A stretch of 36,739 bases of DNA, taken from contig JAUSMR010000064.1 of assembly GCA_030645955.1 (NCBI GenBank), forward strand, positions 1 to 36,739, read 5' to 3'. Of this stretch, positions 19,646-28,500 are shown one piece after another. The first letter of the stretch is position 1. Each line of letters starts with the position of its first letter. Origin of the DNA: Gallionella sp. (lineage in GTDB: Bacteria > Pseudomonadota > Gammaproteobacteria > Burkholderiales > Gallionellaceae). Below the pieces are notes generated by a model. That model did no database searches. It was given only the letters and a program-made list of their open reading frames with translations, and was not told where the DNA came from. The translations under genes were made by a program, and so were the position numbers.

Positions 19646-20974
19646 TCATTTTCCATACGCCAACATCCCGTTGACCGCCAACACATCAGACTCCGTCAAC
19701 GTTCCCGCTGCCGCCTTGAGTTTGAGTCCCTGAAATAGCGTGTCGTAGCGAGTTTTCAACAAATCCCGCTGCGCCGTGTAGAGCTGCTGCTCGGCATTCA
19801 ATACGTCGATGTTCATATGAAGGCCCAACTTGTAGCCGATCTGATTGCCATTGACCGCGCTCTTGCTGGATTCGACGGCCGATTCCAGCGCTTCGATCTG
19901 AGCCAGGCCGTTGACGATGGCCGAGTATGCCTGCCTGGCATCGGCACCCGACTGGCGGCGCGCCGCTTCCAGCTCAGCCGCAGCCCTGTTCCTGCTGGCA
20001 AGAGCCTCAGTCAAGCGCGAGCTGGTTGTTCCGCCCGCGTAGAGCGGCATGTTTAACTGCACCCCAACCTGCCTGGAATTGGCACGCGTCTCGAAATCGG
20101 ACGGGGTACTGATATTGCCCGATGAATAGTTGCGCCCATAGGAAGCCACCACATCCAGAGTCGGCATGTATTCCGCCCGGTTCTTGCTGACGGCCGCTTC
20201 TGCCGCATTGACAGCGGCTTTCGGCGCCAGCACGGCGGGATTGTTTTCGCGTGCCTGTTCTATCCATGCCCTGGCATCGTCAGGCTGCGGCTGGGGAACA
20301 ACCACTGCGGGCTGAAGAGCGGCCAGCGTACTGGATGCCTGCCCCACCACCTTCTCCAGTTCGGCGTGTTTGGTTTCCAGTTCATTAAGTGCTGCGATGC
20401 GTTGCGAACGGGCAAGATCAGATCGGGATTTTGCCTCGTGGACATCCGTAATGGCATTCGCACCCGCCTCAAAACCGCGTTTGGCCAAAGCCAGCTGCTC
20501 CCCCGTCGCCTTGATCTGCGCATCCGCAACATCGATGCTTTCCTGGGCAACAAGAACATCGAAATATGCCTGGGTCACCCGCAAGATCAGGTACTGCCCA
20601 GCCTGGGTAAATTGCGCCCGCGCCTGCTCGACCAGCCATTCCGACTCGTTGTATGCGTAGACGTTCTGCGCACGGATCAGCGGCTGTGTCAGTTGCAGCG
20701 TCCATGTCCACGCATGCACATCGCGATCCACCTGCGGGGTGTTGGTGAATCTGGACGAGGCCCTGGTCTTGTTGTCGTTGCCATTCAGGTTCAACACCGG
20801 CAACAGGCCGGCTTTTGCCTGGGGAATTTTTTCCCGGGCGGCTTCGTAGGCATAGCGGGCCGCATCGAAGGTCGGGTCATTGCCCTGCGCCAATCTATAG
20901 ATTTCCAGCAAATCTTCGCCATGCGCCGGCAGGCTGATGCCGGCCAACAGGAGCAAGATAACTATGCGGCGCAT
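19646..20974 (-). CDS. TolC-family outer-membrane channel, type I secretion
   Basis: This 442-residue outer-membrane efflux protein has a cleavable signal peptide (MRRIVILLLLAGISLPAHG). Two outer-membrane-efflux repeats of long helices follow: EIYRLAQGNDPTFDAARYAY opens the first, and the second begins near residue 245 (ARENNPAVLAPKAAVNAAEAA). LYAGGTTSSRLTEA and ILRVTQAYFDVLVAQES are typical of TolC/PrtF-type proteins. It would form the trimeric channel through which an RTX substrate leaves the cell. It is the last gene of the RTX operon, 132 bases after the HlyD-type gene, with a REP-like palindrome in between. A general TolC role cannot be excluded, but its place next to HlyD favours dedicated type I export. 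Confidence 0.93.
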   Translation of the reverse strand: MRRIVILLLLAGISLPAHGEDLLEIYRLAQGNDPTFDAARYAYEAAREKIPQAKAGLLPVLNLNGNDNKTRASSRFTNTPQVDRDVHAWTWTLQLTQPLIRAQNVYAYNESEWLVEQARAQFTQAGQYLILRVTQAYFDVLVAQESIDVADAQIKATGEQLALAKRGFEAGANAITDVHEAKSRSDLARSQRIAALNELETKHAELEKVVGQASSTLAALQPAVVVPQPQPDDARAWIEQARENNPAVLAPKAAVNAAEAAVSKNRAEYMPTLDVVASYGRNYSSGNISTPSDFETRANSRQVGVQLNMPLYAGGTTSSRLTEALASRNRAAAELEAARRQSGADARQAYSAIVNGLAQIEALESAVESSKSAVNGNQIGYKLGLHMNIDVLNAEQQLYTAQRDLLKTRYDTLFQGLKLKAAAGTLTESDVLAVNGMLAYGK

Positions 20975-21015
20975 GGAATCAACCCGGGCAGCAAGCAGGT
21001 GCAGGTCGGGCGGCG

Positions 21016-21069
21016 CCTGTCCTGAGCCTGCCGAAGCGGCCCGACCGCTTCGGCAAGCTCAGGACAGGC
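21016..21069. repeat. REP-like palindrome between hlyD-type and tolC-type genes
   Basis: Two 24-base arms starting CCTGTCCTGAGC are in inverted orientation around a short loop (CCCGA), with a single mismatch. This looks like a paired REP/BIME-type element. The arm is nearly the same sequence found as single half-copies inside the RTX gene. It could stabilise or end the upstream transcript. Confidence 0.88.
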
Positions 21070-21071
21070 AT

Positions 21072-21088
21072 GGCGGGTGGAACCCGCC
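21072..21088. repeat. Short palindrome GGCGGGT..ACCCGCC
   Basis: GGCGGGTGGAACCCGCC followed by CTACG. The same family appears three times at 22505-22576. It is typical of dispersed intergenic hairpins. Confidence 0.7.
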
Positions 21089-21106
21089 CTACGAAAAAAT
21101 TCCCGC

Positions 21107-22474
21107 TCATCTTTCGCGCCCGCTTTCATCAAGGGTCTTGCGCACCGGCGAAAGCAGATATTTCATCACGGTACGGCTGCCCTGATTGATCTCGGCCACA
21201 ACTTGCATGCCCGGCACGAGTTTCAGCTGCTTGCCTTCCGCTTCGAGAACCTGGCTATTCAGTGAGACGATCGCCTTGTAGGACAGTGTCGGGGATGCCG
21301 GTTTATCTTTGGTTGAATCCCTGGCCTGTGCTTGCGTGTCGCTATCGCTGTCTGCATGGATACGCGTCACCTCGCCGTCCAGCATGCCGTACTCATCGAA
21401 AGGATAGGCTGCCAGCTTCACCTTGACATGCTGGTGAACATAAACGAACCCGACATCCTCGTTCCTGATCATGATCTCCGCCACCAGCGGTTCATGCTCG
21501 GGGACGATGGTCAGCAGCACCGTGCCGGGCGAGACCACCGTGCCGATCGTGTGGGTCGCAATATCCTTCACGATGCCGGACTGCGGCGCTTTGAGCTCCA
21601 GCAGCCCGGTCTTGTGTTCCTGCTTGAGCCAGTCCTGTTCCAGCTTGCGGTGCTGGCCGCCCGCCTCCACCCGCTCGTTCTGCAGATCGCTGCGGTATTT
21701 CGAGGCGATCTGGTCGAGCTGTTTTCTGGCCTGGTTGACCGCAGCCTCCAGGCTTGCCACGGTCGATTGCTGCGCGCGCAGGTCCTGCGACTTCTCCAGA
21801 TAATCGCGCTGTTTGTCCTGCACGGTCATTTGCGAGACGTAGCCGTCACGGCCCATGTCCGCGTATGAATCAGCCTGCTGCTTGAGGATGGGCGTGGTCT
21901 GCTGCAGCTTGGTCAACACCTCCCTTGCGGAGTCGTATTCGCGCTGCGCCCTCGTCAACGCTTCCTGCGCCTGCTCACGCACGTCTGCATAAGATTGCCG
22001 GTGGTCGCGGTGCTGCGATTCAATTTGGCGGAAAAGTTCGTCTGGATCGTCGCGCTTTTTGACCAGGGACTTTCCGGTCAACTCGGCATCAATGCGGCGC
22101 AATTGCAATGACCTCAGAGCCAGATCGTTTGCTATCGTCTTCGCATCCGCCCTGGCAAGCTGGGTATCCATGCGCATCAGCACCTGCCCCTGCCTCACCT
22201 GCTCGCCTTCCTTGACCAGTATTTCCTGCACGATACCGGCATCCGATGGCTGGACGATCTTGATGTAAGTCTCGGGCACCAGACGCCCTTCGGCGCTGGC
22301 GATGATGTCCAGCTTGCCGAAGATCGCCCACACCAGCAGGATGACGAACAGCACGGCCACGGTATACATCACCGCACGCGGCAGCCGTGCCGGAGGGCTT
22401 TCCTGGATGGACAACAGGCCGGGGGCGAAGTCCAGTGCCTCCGGAGATAAGACGGTTGGTTTATTGGTCATCAT
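21107..22474 (-). CDS. HlyD-family type I secretion adaptor
   Basis: This 455-residue membrane-fusion protein has a short cytoplasmic N-terminus, one transmembrane helix (about residues 34-53: AVMYTVAVLFVILLVWAIFG), a barrel-sandwich/lipoyl half (IVQPSDAGIVQEILVKEGEQ), long coiled-coil hairpins (about 130-300), the second half LELKAPQSGIVKDIATHTIG and a C-terminal beta domain. SYKAIVSLNSQ and LVPGMQVVAEINQGSRTVMKYLLSPV are the HlyD/PrtE C-terminal signature. It would connect an inner-membrane ABC exporter to the TolC-type channel encoded downstream. It begins 118 bases after the giant RTX gene. The partner ABC ATPase is missing from this window. Confidence 0.95.
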   Translation of the reverse strand: MMTNKPTVLSPEALDFAPGLLSIQESPPARLPRAVMYTVAVLFVILLVWAIFGKLDIIASAEGRLVPETYIKIVQPSDAGIVQEILVKEGEQVRQGQVLMRMDTQLARADAKTIANDLALRSLQLRRIDAELTGKSLVKKRDDPDELFRQIESQHRDHRQSYADVREQAQEALTRAQREYDSAREVLTKLQQTTPILKQQADSYADMGRDGYVSQMTVQDKQRDYLEKSQDLRAQQSTVASLEAAVNQARKQLDQIASKYRSDLQNERVEAGGQHRKLEQDWLKQEHKTGLLELKAPQSGIVKDIATHTIGTVVSPGTVLLTIVPEHEPLVAEIMIRNEDVGFVYVHQHVKVKLAAYPFDEYGMLDGEVTRIHADSDSDTQAQARDSTKDKPASPTLSYKAIVSLNSQVLEAEGKQLKLVPGMQVVAEINQGSRTVMKYLLSPVRKTLDESGRER

Positions 22475-22504
22475 CGCTTCGCTGTTATTGCAGGCAATAG
22501 TCCG

Positions 22505-22576
22505 TAGGGCGGGTCACACCCGCCGGTTTGCGGGTCACACCCGCCGTTGTTGGAATGGCGGGTGTGACCCGCCCTA
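22505..22576. repeat. Cluster of three GGCGGGT palindromes between RTX and hlyD-type genes
   Basis: A perfect 20-base inverted repeat (TAGGGCGGGTCACACCCGCC, 22505-22524, and its complement 22557-22576) encloses a third copy (22530-22546). Each arm is itself palindromic, so several hairpins are possible. It lies in the 117-base gap after the RTX gene and could act as a partial terminator or an RNA-stabilising structure controlling the ratio of RTX protein to secretion proteins. Confidence 0.85.
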
Positions 22577-22591
22577 CATCACTGGCATCGC

Positions 22592-25500
22592 TTATCCCAA
22601 CATCGCCACTCCATCCTTTAACTTGGACGGCATGTGCAAGTGCTGTGGCTTACTGCCGAAGGAATTGTCGTCCAGTATATCTTGGGCCGCATTCAGGGAG
22701 ACCATGGCCAGCGTGCCATTCATGCCATACTGCCAGGCGAGGTCGCCGCCCAACGCTCCCCCACTGGAATGCTCCAGGTGTTTGTCCAGCATGGCGTTAG
22801 TCAGTGCCCAGTGGTCTGTCGTGCTGTTGGCCGCGACGGCCTGGTCGTAGCTTGCCACGAGTTTGCTGAAGTCGAATTGCCGGATGGTTTTGTTGTCCGG
22901 TTTGCCGCTGGTGGATGCAGATAGGTCATTGCCGATGATTTGCAGGTTGGCGATGCTGTGGTTGCCCAACGATGCGTACCAATCAAGGAAGGTGATCTGC
23001 TCGCCCTGTCCTGAGCCTGTCGAAGGGCCGGTTTCCAGTATCAGGTCGTTGCCCACATGGCTGAAGGCCAGGTCGCTGAGTTTGATGCCGCCACCCAGCG
23101 ATACTGTGTTGTCAGCACCCATACTCGCCAGCACGACATCTTGTCCGTCGCCCCGGTTAAAGGCAATGATGTCTGCGCCTGCCTGTCCTGAGCCTGTCGA
23201 AGGGCCGGTGTTGAGAGTGTCGTTGCCGATTCCGCCGATCAACAGGTCATTGCCGTTTGCGCCGATCAGGATGTCATTACCCGCGCCGCCGTTGAGGAGG
23301 TTGTTTTCAGGGCGGTCATGATCGTCATCATGGCGCGAATCTTCGCCATGACGGTCGTAGCGGCCTGCCTCGACTGGAACCGGGGCTCCTGCAAGACTGT
23401 TGCCAACCGGGACGCCGCCGATGAGGGTGTCGTTGCCAGCGCCGCCTTCCAGTACGTCATTCCCGGAGCCGCCCACCAGTACATCGTCAGCGTTGCCACC
23501 GCTCAGTTTGTCGTCATCGCCCAATCCGTACATTACGTCTCTTGGCGAAGTGCCGGCCAGGTTGTCTTCTTTGGAGGTACCCTTGATGAGGTTGGCGACA
23601 TCCAGCCTGAATGCGCTGGTGGCGCTGGCGCCAGAGGTATCGGTGGCGGTGACGCTGATGTCCCACAGTCCTGCCGCGCCGTCCGGCATGTTGCTGCTAA
23701 AGACCTGGTTGTTGGCATCAAAGGTCAGCCACGTCGGCAGCACCGATCCGTTGGACAGTGTGGCGCTGTAGGTGAGTTTGTCGCCCTGGTCTATGTCGGT
23801 AAACGCACCGGTGGGGAGCTGGTAACTGAATGCGCCGGTTTTCGTCGCGGCCTGGCCGGTCAGGGGGATGGCGGTGACCGGCGCATCGTTGGTGCCGGTG
23901 ATCGTGACGGTTAACGTGGAGGGCGTTGCAGTCAGGCCGTCGGTTGCTTCATAGCCGAAGGTTTCGGTGACGACTTGTCCGGCGGCGAGAGATTGGACGG
24001 CTAACGATGCGTTGTCCAAACTGTACGAATAGCTGCCGTCGGCATTCAGCGTGAGCTGGCCATAGTTACCTGTCCTGATGCCTGCGTCTGCCACGCTCAG
24101 GATCGTCCTTTGATCCACATCGCTGTCGTTGGCAAGGACGTTGCCGGTGGACATCAATGCAACATCTTCTTGTACTGCAGCAACATCGACAGCGGTGACC
24201 GGTGCGTCGTTGGTGCCGGTGATGGTAACGGTCAATGTTGATGGGGTGGCGACCATGCCGTCCGTCGCCTGGTAGGCGAAGGTCTCAGTAACAGTTTGGC
24301 CTTCACCCAACGATTGAACAGCGAGTGAAGCGTTGTCCAGAGTGTACGAATAACTGCCATCGGCGGCCAAGGTGAGTTGGCCGTACTGTCCGGCGAATAC
24401 GCCAGCATTCGCCACGGTGAGCAACGTGCCTTGATCCACATCGGTGTCGTTGGCGAGGACATTGCCGGTTGCAAAGATTGTTCCGTCTTCCTGTATGGCA
24501 GCCGCGTCGTCTGCGGCGGTAAGGGGTGCATCGTTGGCGCCGGTGATGCCCATGGTAACTTGAGCGGTACTGGTCGCGCCTGCGGTGTCGCTCACGGTGT
24601 AGCTGAAGGTTTCAGTGGCGGCCTGCCCTTGTCCCAGCGATTGATACAGATTGCCGATGTCGTATTGCACATCGCCGTTAACCAGCGTGACCGTCGCGCC
24701 GGAGGCGGCTTGGGTAACGCCGACGATGTTGAGGATATCGCCATGGATGGAGTCCGGATCGGTGTCGTTGGCGAGAAGTGTGGCAGCGCTTAATGTCACG
24801 GCACCGCCGTCTTCGGTTGCAGCACCCGCATCGGCGCTGGCGGTCGGGGTGTCGTTGACGTTAGCCACGTTCAAGGCAAACGTGTTCGATGCGCTCAAGC
24901 CCCCTGTGTCGGTCGCTGTCACGACAAGATTGAGGCTACCCACTTCCGCGTTGCCCGGTGTGCCGCTGAAGGTCTGCGTGGCGGCATCAAACATAAGCCA
25001 GGAAGGCAGTGCTGTTCCAGCAGACAGTGTTGTGCTGTAAGTGATTGTGTCGCCATGAATGAAGTCCACGTCGCCAAAGGTTCCCGCCGGCACAGTAAAA
25101 CTGAACGGTGCATCTTCCAGTGTGGCCTGATCGGTCAGTGCGTTCGCCACTGTCGGGGCGTCGTTCATATTGAGTACGTCAAGCGCAAAGGTGTTCGATG
25201 CCGACAAGCCACCCGTGTCGGTGGCGGTCACCGCAACATCGAGGATACCTGCGTCCCAATTTGTTGGAGTGCCGCTGAAAGTGCAGGTCACCGCATCGAA
25301 GGCGAGCCAGGTCGGCAGTGCCGTTCCATCGGCCAGTGTTGCGCTATAAATGATTGTGTCGCCATGAATGAAGTCTACATCGTCAAACGTGTTAGCTGGA
25401 ACGGCGAAGGTGAACGGCTGGTCTTCGAGAGTAGATTGATCGGCCACGGCGATGCTCACAGCCGGTGCATCGTTGATGTTAGAGACCTCGACAGCAAAGA

Positions 25501-28500
25501 TGCTGCTGGCGGAAAAACCTCCGGTGTCGGTGGCGGTGACTGTGACGCTGTAGCCACCCACGTCCCAATTACCCGGCGTACCGCTGAAGGTTTGCGTGGC
25601 GGCGTCAAAGGCCATCCAGCTTGGCAGCGCCGAGCCATCCGCCAGAGCGGCGTTGTAAGTCAGCACGTCACCCTGGTCGATGTCAATGAAAGCATCCGCC
25701 GGTACAGTGAAGCTGAATGCCGCATCCTGCTGTGAAGTCTGGCCCACAATTGCATTCGCCGCTACCGGCGCATCGTTCACGCCGTTGATCGTCATGGTGA
25801 CCGTTGCGTTGCTGGTTGCACCTGCCGCATCCGCGATGGTGTAGCTGAATGTGTCGGTGGCGGCTTGCCCCGCGCCCAGCGATTGATAATTGTTGCCGAT
25901 GTCCAGAACGAGGTCTCCATTGGTATCTTGCGTGACGGTATTGCCTTGCGCTGTCACCGCGTCGAAGCCGGTCAGGTTCAAGGTATCGCCCGCATCCGGG
26001 TCGATGTCGTTGGCGAGCAATTGTGCTTGACTGATAACCGCCGCACCTTCTCCATCCGTCATCGCAACCGTATCGTTCGCTGCAAACGGGGCCAGATTGA
26101 TCAGTCCGCCGGTTACGGTCAACATGAAACTGTTGGAGGCAGTCAGCCCGCCCGTATCGGTCGCAATTACCGACACAATCATATTTCCGTTGATAGCCTG
26201 CGTCGGCGTTCCGCTGAAGGTCTGGGTCGCCGCATCGAAATTCAGCCAGGCTGGCAAAGCGCTGCCATCGGCCAATGTCGCACTGTAGGTCAGCGTGTCA
26301 CCGTGGATGGCATCCACATCGGCAAATGTGCTGACGGCTGCCGGTGCCAGAGGTGTCAATGCCTGCGCGCCGATGCCGAATTGCGCATCTGTCAACTGCG
26401 AGCGCAAATCAGCTTCACTCAGGCCATTGAGATTACCGTTCATGCCATACAGGTAAGCCATGTCTCCGCCGATGGCGGACGTATCCGAACCACCCAACGA
26501 GAAGTCTGCCAGATGCGGTGCCAGTTGCCAGGTGGTGATTGTCGGATCGGCGGCGAGATCGGCCTCGAACTGGTTCGCCAAGCCCACAAAATCGAACTGC
26601 TGGATGCGCTGGTTCAATAGCGGATCGGAGGATTGCGCATCGAACCCGACCATCGCTGCGGCGACGACCTGCAAGCGGTTAACGGCCTTGAAGTTGTCGC
26701 CCCAGGTAGCAAACCAGTATTCAAAAGTGATCGAATCGCGAACCTGTCCTGAGCCTGTCGAAGGGCCTGTATCCAGTATCAGGCTGTCGCCATCGCGGCT
26801 GAAAGACAGGTCTGTATAGCCAATGCCGCCGCCCAGCGACACTGTGTCCGATTTCGGGACAACACCGCTGCTCCATGGTTCGATCCAGTCATTGCCATCA
26901 CCACGGTTGAACAGGATGACGTTGTTACCGTCGTCGCCGTATATGTAATCATTCCCCGTATTGCCGATCATCAAGTCGTTCGATATGGACGCTTCCAGAT
27001 CATCATTCCCCGCCCCGCCTGCCAGCAAGTCGTTGCCAAGATCAGAATAACTGTTATCCGCTTCAATCCAATCCGAGCTACTGCCACCATCCAGAATATC
27101 GCTGCCACCACCGCCCTGCAGTTCGTCATAACCCGCGCCACCCAGCAGCACGTCATCTCCTGCACCGCCAAACACCTCATCGTCTCCGGCTAATGCCTTG
27201 ATGGTGTCGTTACCGACGGTGCCGGTGATGGAATCATTCCCCGATGTGATCGTATTTGTGGGCGAAGCCGAGATCATGGCCATGACCTCGTTCACGCCCC
27301 ACACCGTGCCGTCCGAAAACACAAACTGTTCAACCTTGCAAGCGTCGTAGTTGAGCCAATTATCCAGAGTCAGGCTATCCGTTGTGCCGTTAATGGAAAG
27401 GACTACACTACCCCATCGACCCTGCGTTACAGAAACATCGGTGTGCAACACGTCCGCCGCAAATTGCACGGTATCCACATTCCCCGGCGTATCGTCCCAT
27501 TCATACACGACATCCTGACCCGAACCGCGTCCAAACAGGTAAGTGTCATTGCCACTTCCATCTTCCAACTCGTCGTTTCCGGCACCGCCATCCAGTGTGT
27601 CGTTGCCATCGCTGCCATACAAATAATCACTGCCGTCTCCGCCACCCAGCATATCGTTCCCGGCATTGCCCTCCAGATAATCGAAGCCCGTTCCGCCCAG
27701 CAAGGTGTTGTCGCCCGCCCCGGCAATCAGATAATCATTACCATCTCCACCCTGCAACACATCATTCCCTTCCCCGCCAAATACCCTGTCATCTCCCGCG
27801 AGCGCGTCGATGATGTCATTCCCATCCGTGCCGGTGATGTAGTCATTGCCCGTTGTGGGCGCCGTGGAAAGCATGGACTGGATGTCGTTCACGCCCCACA
27901 CCGTGCCGTCCGCGAAGCTTATTTGTTCAATCTTTGGTTCGTCGGAATAAAGCCAGCTCCCCAAGGTCAAGCTGTCCGTTGCCTGTCCTGAGCCTGTCGA
28001 AGTGGTACCGTTGACGGAAAGCACCACATTGCCCCATTGGTCCGACTGCACGGATACATCGGCAGGCAACACATCGGCAAGTTGCACGGTGTCCATGGGA
28101 GCGTTGTCCCAATCGCTGATGCGCACATTGCCATCGCCGCGCGCGAAGCTGTATGTGTCGTTACCGCCGCTACCACTCAACCATCTGTCGTAGTTCGGCC
28201 ACACCTGATCCGGCGCGCCGGTGTCAGTCGCATCGTTCATGAAGCTGCCCACAACAACGGCACCGCTTGTAGCAGCAAAGCTGAACGCCTGCCCGGCAAC
28301 GGAGGATTGATCTTGCAACGGACTCACTACTGTCGGCGCATCGTTGACGTTCAGCACCTCCAGCGCAAAGTTGGAAGATGCGCTGAGGCCGCCGCTGTCG
28401 ATCGCAGTCACCGTCACACTGAGCGCACTCACATCCCAATTCGTCGGCGTGCCGCTGAAAGTTTGTGTAGTGGCATCGAAGCTTAACCATGAAGGCAATG

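Larger units (their letters stand above)
22592..23590 (-). other. C-terminal RTX nonapeptides and secretion-type domain
   Basis: Nonapeptides of the form GGxGNDxLxGG (GGSGNDVLEGGAGNDTLIGG) lie at 23200-23590. They are followed by an HCBP-type segment (FNRGDGQDVVLASMG) and a terminal region with QFDF, GALGGDLAWQYGMNG and FGSKPQHL. I recall similar endings in other large betaproteobacterial RTX proteins. As the C-terminus of a signal-peptide-less protein beside hlyD and tolC genes, it is the likely type I secretion signal. Confidence 0.75.
26345..28270 (-). other. RTX/HCBP module with an internal copy of the C-terminal region
   Basis: About 640 residues contain two HCBP-type modules (DTYSFARGDG, DTYLFGRGSG; each ending FADGTVWGVN or FSDGTVWGVN) separated by RTX nonapeptides. 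A third HCBP-like segment (LFNRGDGNDWIEPW) follows, then a region with QFDF, IGGDMAYLYGMNG and FGIGAQAL that matches the protein's own C-terminus. On both sides the chain is a broken CADG domain. Confidence 0.8.

Noticed and set aside
22980..28006. Regularly recurring short repeats considered as a CRISPR array
   Set aside because: The four copies are irregularly spaced, lie within a continuous reading frame and have no spacers of constant length; no cas genes are present.
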